A stretch of DNA of 64,000 bases. Origin: Egbenema bharatensis (lineage in GTDB: Bacteria; Cyanobacteriota; Cyanobacteriia; Elainellales; Elainellaceae). Below are positions 61,979 through 64,000 of the stretch, one piece after another (within the stretch, counting starts at the first letter, position 1; each line of letters opens with the position of its first letter). The position numbers and the translations under genes are program-made. The notes under the pieces were generated by a model, which saw only the letters and a list, made by a program, of their open reading frames with translations, ran no database searches and was not told the DNA's origin. The stretch lies in contig NZ_CP182236.1 of the NCBI RefSeq assembly GCF_048077055.1, positions 2,976,001-3,040,000 of the forward strand, written 5' to 3'.

Positions 61979-63295
61979 TTACTGTGCTTGTAGCTCCTCG
62001 ATTTGAGTATTAAAGTAAGCAACTTTGTAGTTAAGCCGTTGAGCAATTTCTAAGGCGCGACGAAATGAAGACACCGCCTGCCCGTTGTTGCCCATTGCTC
62101 GGTGAATCTGCCCAACCTGATCGTGGGTATTCATGATACCAAAATCGTCGTAGGATTGTTGCCGTACGTCCAGCAAGAGTTGATAGACGACTAGCGCATC
62201 CTCCAGTCGATCGAGGGTGACATAGAGATTGGCTAGCCGTTGAAGTGCATCTCCAGCGTAGGCATATTGTTGAGTCGATCGCGCAATGGCAAAGGCTTCC
62301 TGGTAATTAGTGGCAGCCAGATCAGGACGGTTAATCGCCAGATACTCATCGCCAATCAGCTGTTTCAGGGCTGAGATTTTATCGAACTCTTGACGGCTCT
62401 GATAGATGTCTACCAGGCGTTGCTGAACGACGATCGCCTCTTCAGGTTGGCGGTTGTCTTGATAAATCCGTGAGAGCTGTTGAAGGGTAAAAATTTCAAG
62501 CTCAATATCGTTTTGGGCTTGCGCTAAAACTAAGAGTTGCTGATAGGCATCGGAGGCGTTGGGATAGTCAAACCATGCCAGGTGCATTTCCCCGAGTGCC
62601 TGGAGGATTTGGCGTTCGCGGTTCAGATTTTGTTCCTGTCGAGCCTGAACCAACAGGGTTTCATATAACGCTGCTGCCTGATCGCGGGCCCGCATGGATT
62701 GGTAAGCCTGGGCAATGCGTAGCAACAGATCGTAGTCAACGGGCGATCGAGCCTCCACTTCCTGCTGAATATCTTCTAGCCGTTGAGTAATCACCCTGAC
62801 CTCAGTGACCTGATTTTCTCGCCAGGCGATTTCCCCAACCCGGCTGAGGGATCCCACTTCTGCTTCAACCCCCAGATACCGCCTCAGGCGCAATTCCCGG
62901 TTCCAAAGCTCAAATGCTCCTGCCAGATCTCCAGCCTGAAATGCTGCTTGAGCTTGCTGATTTAACTCATTTAAGGATGCATCTAGAATACTGCGTTCTT
63001 GAGGACTCAGGGGACGCTCAATCACCAGCGTCGGCAAGAGAGGATCGGGTTCGGTTAACTCCAATGGGTTTCGGGGCGCACCGTCTACCGTTTCTGCGGG
63101 TTCAGGAAAGGTGGCCGGAACATCGGGCAGATCGGGAGACAGTTCAGGCAGCACCTCTGGGGGAGGTTCGGAAGTGGGTTGGGCGATCGATGGACGTATG
63201 AGGAGCAGGGGGAGTCCGATCGAAGAGGATAGAAGAAATAGAGTCAGGAGTTGTTGGAGATGGGGGGAAAGCCCAGTCAGACGGATTTGCAGCAT
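61979..63295 (-). CDS. Exported TPR-repeat protein
   Basis: From ATG 63295 the protein has a signal peptide (LLTLFLLSSSIGLPLLLIRP, then SIAQP), a Pro-rich linker of about 70 residues and many tetratricopeptide repeats covering the C-terminal 300 residues (for example AYQSMRARDQAAALYETLLV, LAWFDYPNASDAYQQLLVLA, IHRAMGNNGQAVSSFRRALE). The ATG at 63415 has a better upstream AGAAAGG but would bury the signal peptide. Cyanobacteria have several such secreted TPR proteins with unknown partners. It is convergent with the matrixin-like gene. Confidence 0.82.
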   Translation of the reverse strand: MLQIRLTGLSPHLQQLLTLFLLSSSIGLPLLLIRPSIAQPTSEPPPEVLPELSPDLPDVPATFPEPAETVDGAPRNPLELTEPDPLLPTLVIERPLSPQERSILDASLNELNQQAQAAFQAGDLAGAFELWNRELRLRRYLGVEAEVGSLSRVGEIAWRENQVTEVRVITQRLEDIQQEVEARSPVDYDLLLRIAQAYQSMRARDQAAALYETLLVQARQEQNLNRERQILQALGEMHLAWFDYPNASDAYQQLLVLAQAQNDIELEIFTLQQLSRIYQDNRQPEEAIVVQQRLVDIYQSRQEFDKISALKQLIGDEYLAINRPDLAATNYQEAFAIARSTQQYAYAGDALQRLANLYVTLDRLEDALVVYQLLLDVRQQSYDDFGIMNTHDQVGQIHRAMGNNGQAVSSFRRALEIAQRLNYKVAYFNTQIEELQAQ

Positions 63296-63848
63296 ATTGT
63301 GAGGGGTGTTCTGTTGCTGGGGTGCTCGGTGTCGCTGGCTAAGTTGAACCGGGAAATCATTAACAAGGCCAGGATTCGCAGATAAATTTGCCCAGAAATG
63401 TTTTAAGCCGTACATATGCTCGACCTTTCTCTCATCCTTGTAAATGCAACTTTTCAAATCTGACTTGATCTGAACCAATCCGCGCCAGTCCGCCAGGTGA
63501 GTTGTTAGAGTTAGACCGGCCCAGGCAACCTGCAGAGATACACCTCTAACAGTCTAATCATTCAGCTTAGACTAATCCAAGTTTTCCTACGGTCTTCTAC
63601 ACAGAATGAATCATATTGATACAGTAAACTGACTCAATCAACTGACTCGATCAAACGGATTATGGTTTCCCATGATTTTTGCCTGGGGTCAATTGATACC
63701 CATTGATACTCAATATCAGCTACTCAGTAATATCAGTTACTCAGTTTATCCCGTTATCCAGTCGGCTCCTCTGGTGGTATGACATAATGAGTTGAACTTT
63801 GATGAATGATAAGCAAGTTGGACGATTACCAACGAGGGTGAGCAGAGC
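63296..63848. other. Divergent spacer before purD
   Basis: No gene is seen beyond the possible upstream start of the TPR gene. Around 63690-63760 the sequence has repeated ATATCAG(C/T)TACTCAGT and TTGATACCCATTGATACTCA motifs. The purD promoter should lie here. Confidence 0.45.
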
Positions 63849-64000
63849 GTGAAAGTCTTAGTTGTCGGTAATGGAGGGCGCGAACATGCCCTTGCATGGA
63901 AGTTGCTACAGTCTGCACGAATTCAAGAAGTTTTTTGCATCCCTGGGAATGGTGGGACAGCAGGGTTAGAGCGCTGTCGCAATTTGGCGTTATCGGTTAA
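63849..64000 (+). CDS. purD: Phosphoribosylamine-glycine ligase, N-terminal part
   Basis: PurD joins phosphoribosylamine and glycine in purine synthesis. The visible part starts with GTG and reads VKVLVVGNGGREHALAWKLL, then FCIPGNGGTAGLERC, the classical PurD N-terminus with its VVGxGGREHAL loop. The gene runs past the right edge of the window, so only about 50 of roughly 420 residues are seen. Confidence 0.93.
   Translation, partial: MKVLVVGNGGREHALAWKLLQSARIQEVFCIPGNGGTAGLERCRNLALSV

Noticed and set aside
1..64000. CRISPR arrays, tRNA and rRNA genes.
   Set aside because: No regular repeat-spacer pattern, no tRNA T-loop with matching stems and no rRNA core sequence was noticed.

Overview
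The window comes from a cyanobacterium, most likely a filamentous one of the Leptolyngbya/Oscillatoriales kind. The evidence is a photosystem II gene (psb28), a gas-vesicle cluster, many HIP1-type GCGATCGC octamers, cyanobacterial conserved hypothetical genes, and abundant short dispersed repeats in the gaps. No rRNA, tRNA or CRISPR array was recognised. The placement is inferred from gene content, not from a search.

Layout. 0-9 kb: housekeeping genes (DUF1028 protein, psb28, moaB-like, RNase Z, tmk, an M48 protease, hemE). 9.9-13.9 kb: a short gas-vesicle cluster gvpA-C-N-J-K, with inverted copies of a dispersed repeat on either side of gvpA. 13.9-17.5 kb: two divergent paralogous B12-binding radical SAM genes, one frameshifted. 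17.5-21.4 kb: fetB, a PIN-type toxin-antitoxin pair, a run of very small DNA-binding genes (RHH, XRE, RHH), remnants of a Phd antitoxin and of an FGE-sulfatase/DGR-target-like gene, and a REP-associated transposase with a damaged HUH motif. 21.4-25.8 kb: a voltage-sensor-type channel with an RCK domain, a class V PLP enzyme and a GAF histidine kinase. 26.1-28.4 kb: aroF and dapB. 28.7-36.4 kb: a membrane pentapeptide protein, comB, a glycogen-debranching-type enzyme (frameshifted), coaX, a Nudix hydrolase, a BCP peroxiredoxin and 5-formyl-THF cyclo-ligase. 36.4-41.6 kb: a 1745-residue caspase-NTPase-WD40 protein. 42.5-46.3 kb: a TPR protein, hflX, an exported pterin dehydratase and a glutamine amidotransferase (frameshifted). 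47.2-55.9 kb: a probable exopolysaccharide locus. 57.3-64 kb: an ABC-F protein (frameshifted), gpmI, secG, a matrixin-like protease, an exported TPR protein and the start of purD.

The most striking signal is upstream of the DAHP synthase gene aroF. Two successive tiny ORFs (26187-26243 and 26366-26431) each carry a cluster of Phe/Tyr/Trp codons. Each is followed by an intrinsic terminator whose 5' arm can instead pair with a segment at the end of the ORF. This is the layout of classical ribosome-mediated attenuation, present twice in tandem. The DAHP synthase itself is short and appears to lack the N-terminal regulatory domain of allosteric type I-beta enzymes, so aromatic control may have moved to the leader RNA.

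The exopolysaccharide locus is divergent. A BcsB-like protein and a GT2 polymerase with two N-terminal T2SSE_N/MshEN-like domains lie on the plus strand. A membrane GT-like protein, a lipoprotein resembling a glycoside hydrolase and an outer-membrane barrel lie on the minus strand. It reads as synthase, periplasmic partner, hydrolase and outer-membrane exit, possibly under c-di-GMP control.

Four conserved genes carry single-base deletions in or beside G/C runs, and one carries an in-frame TGA. Draft-sequence error is at least as likely as real decay for these. Coordinates for frameshifted genes span the reconstructed reading frame.
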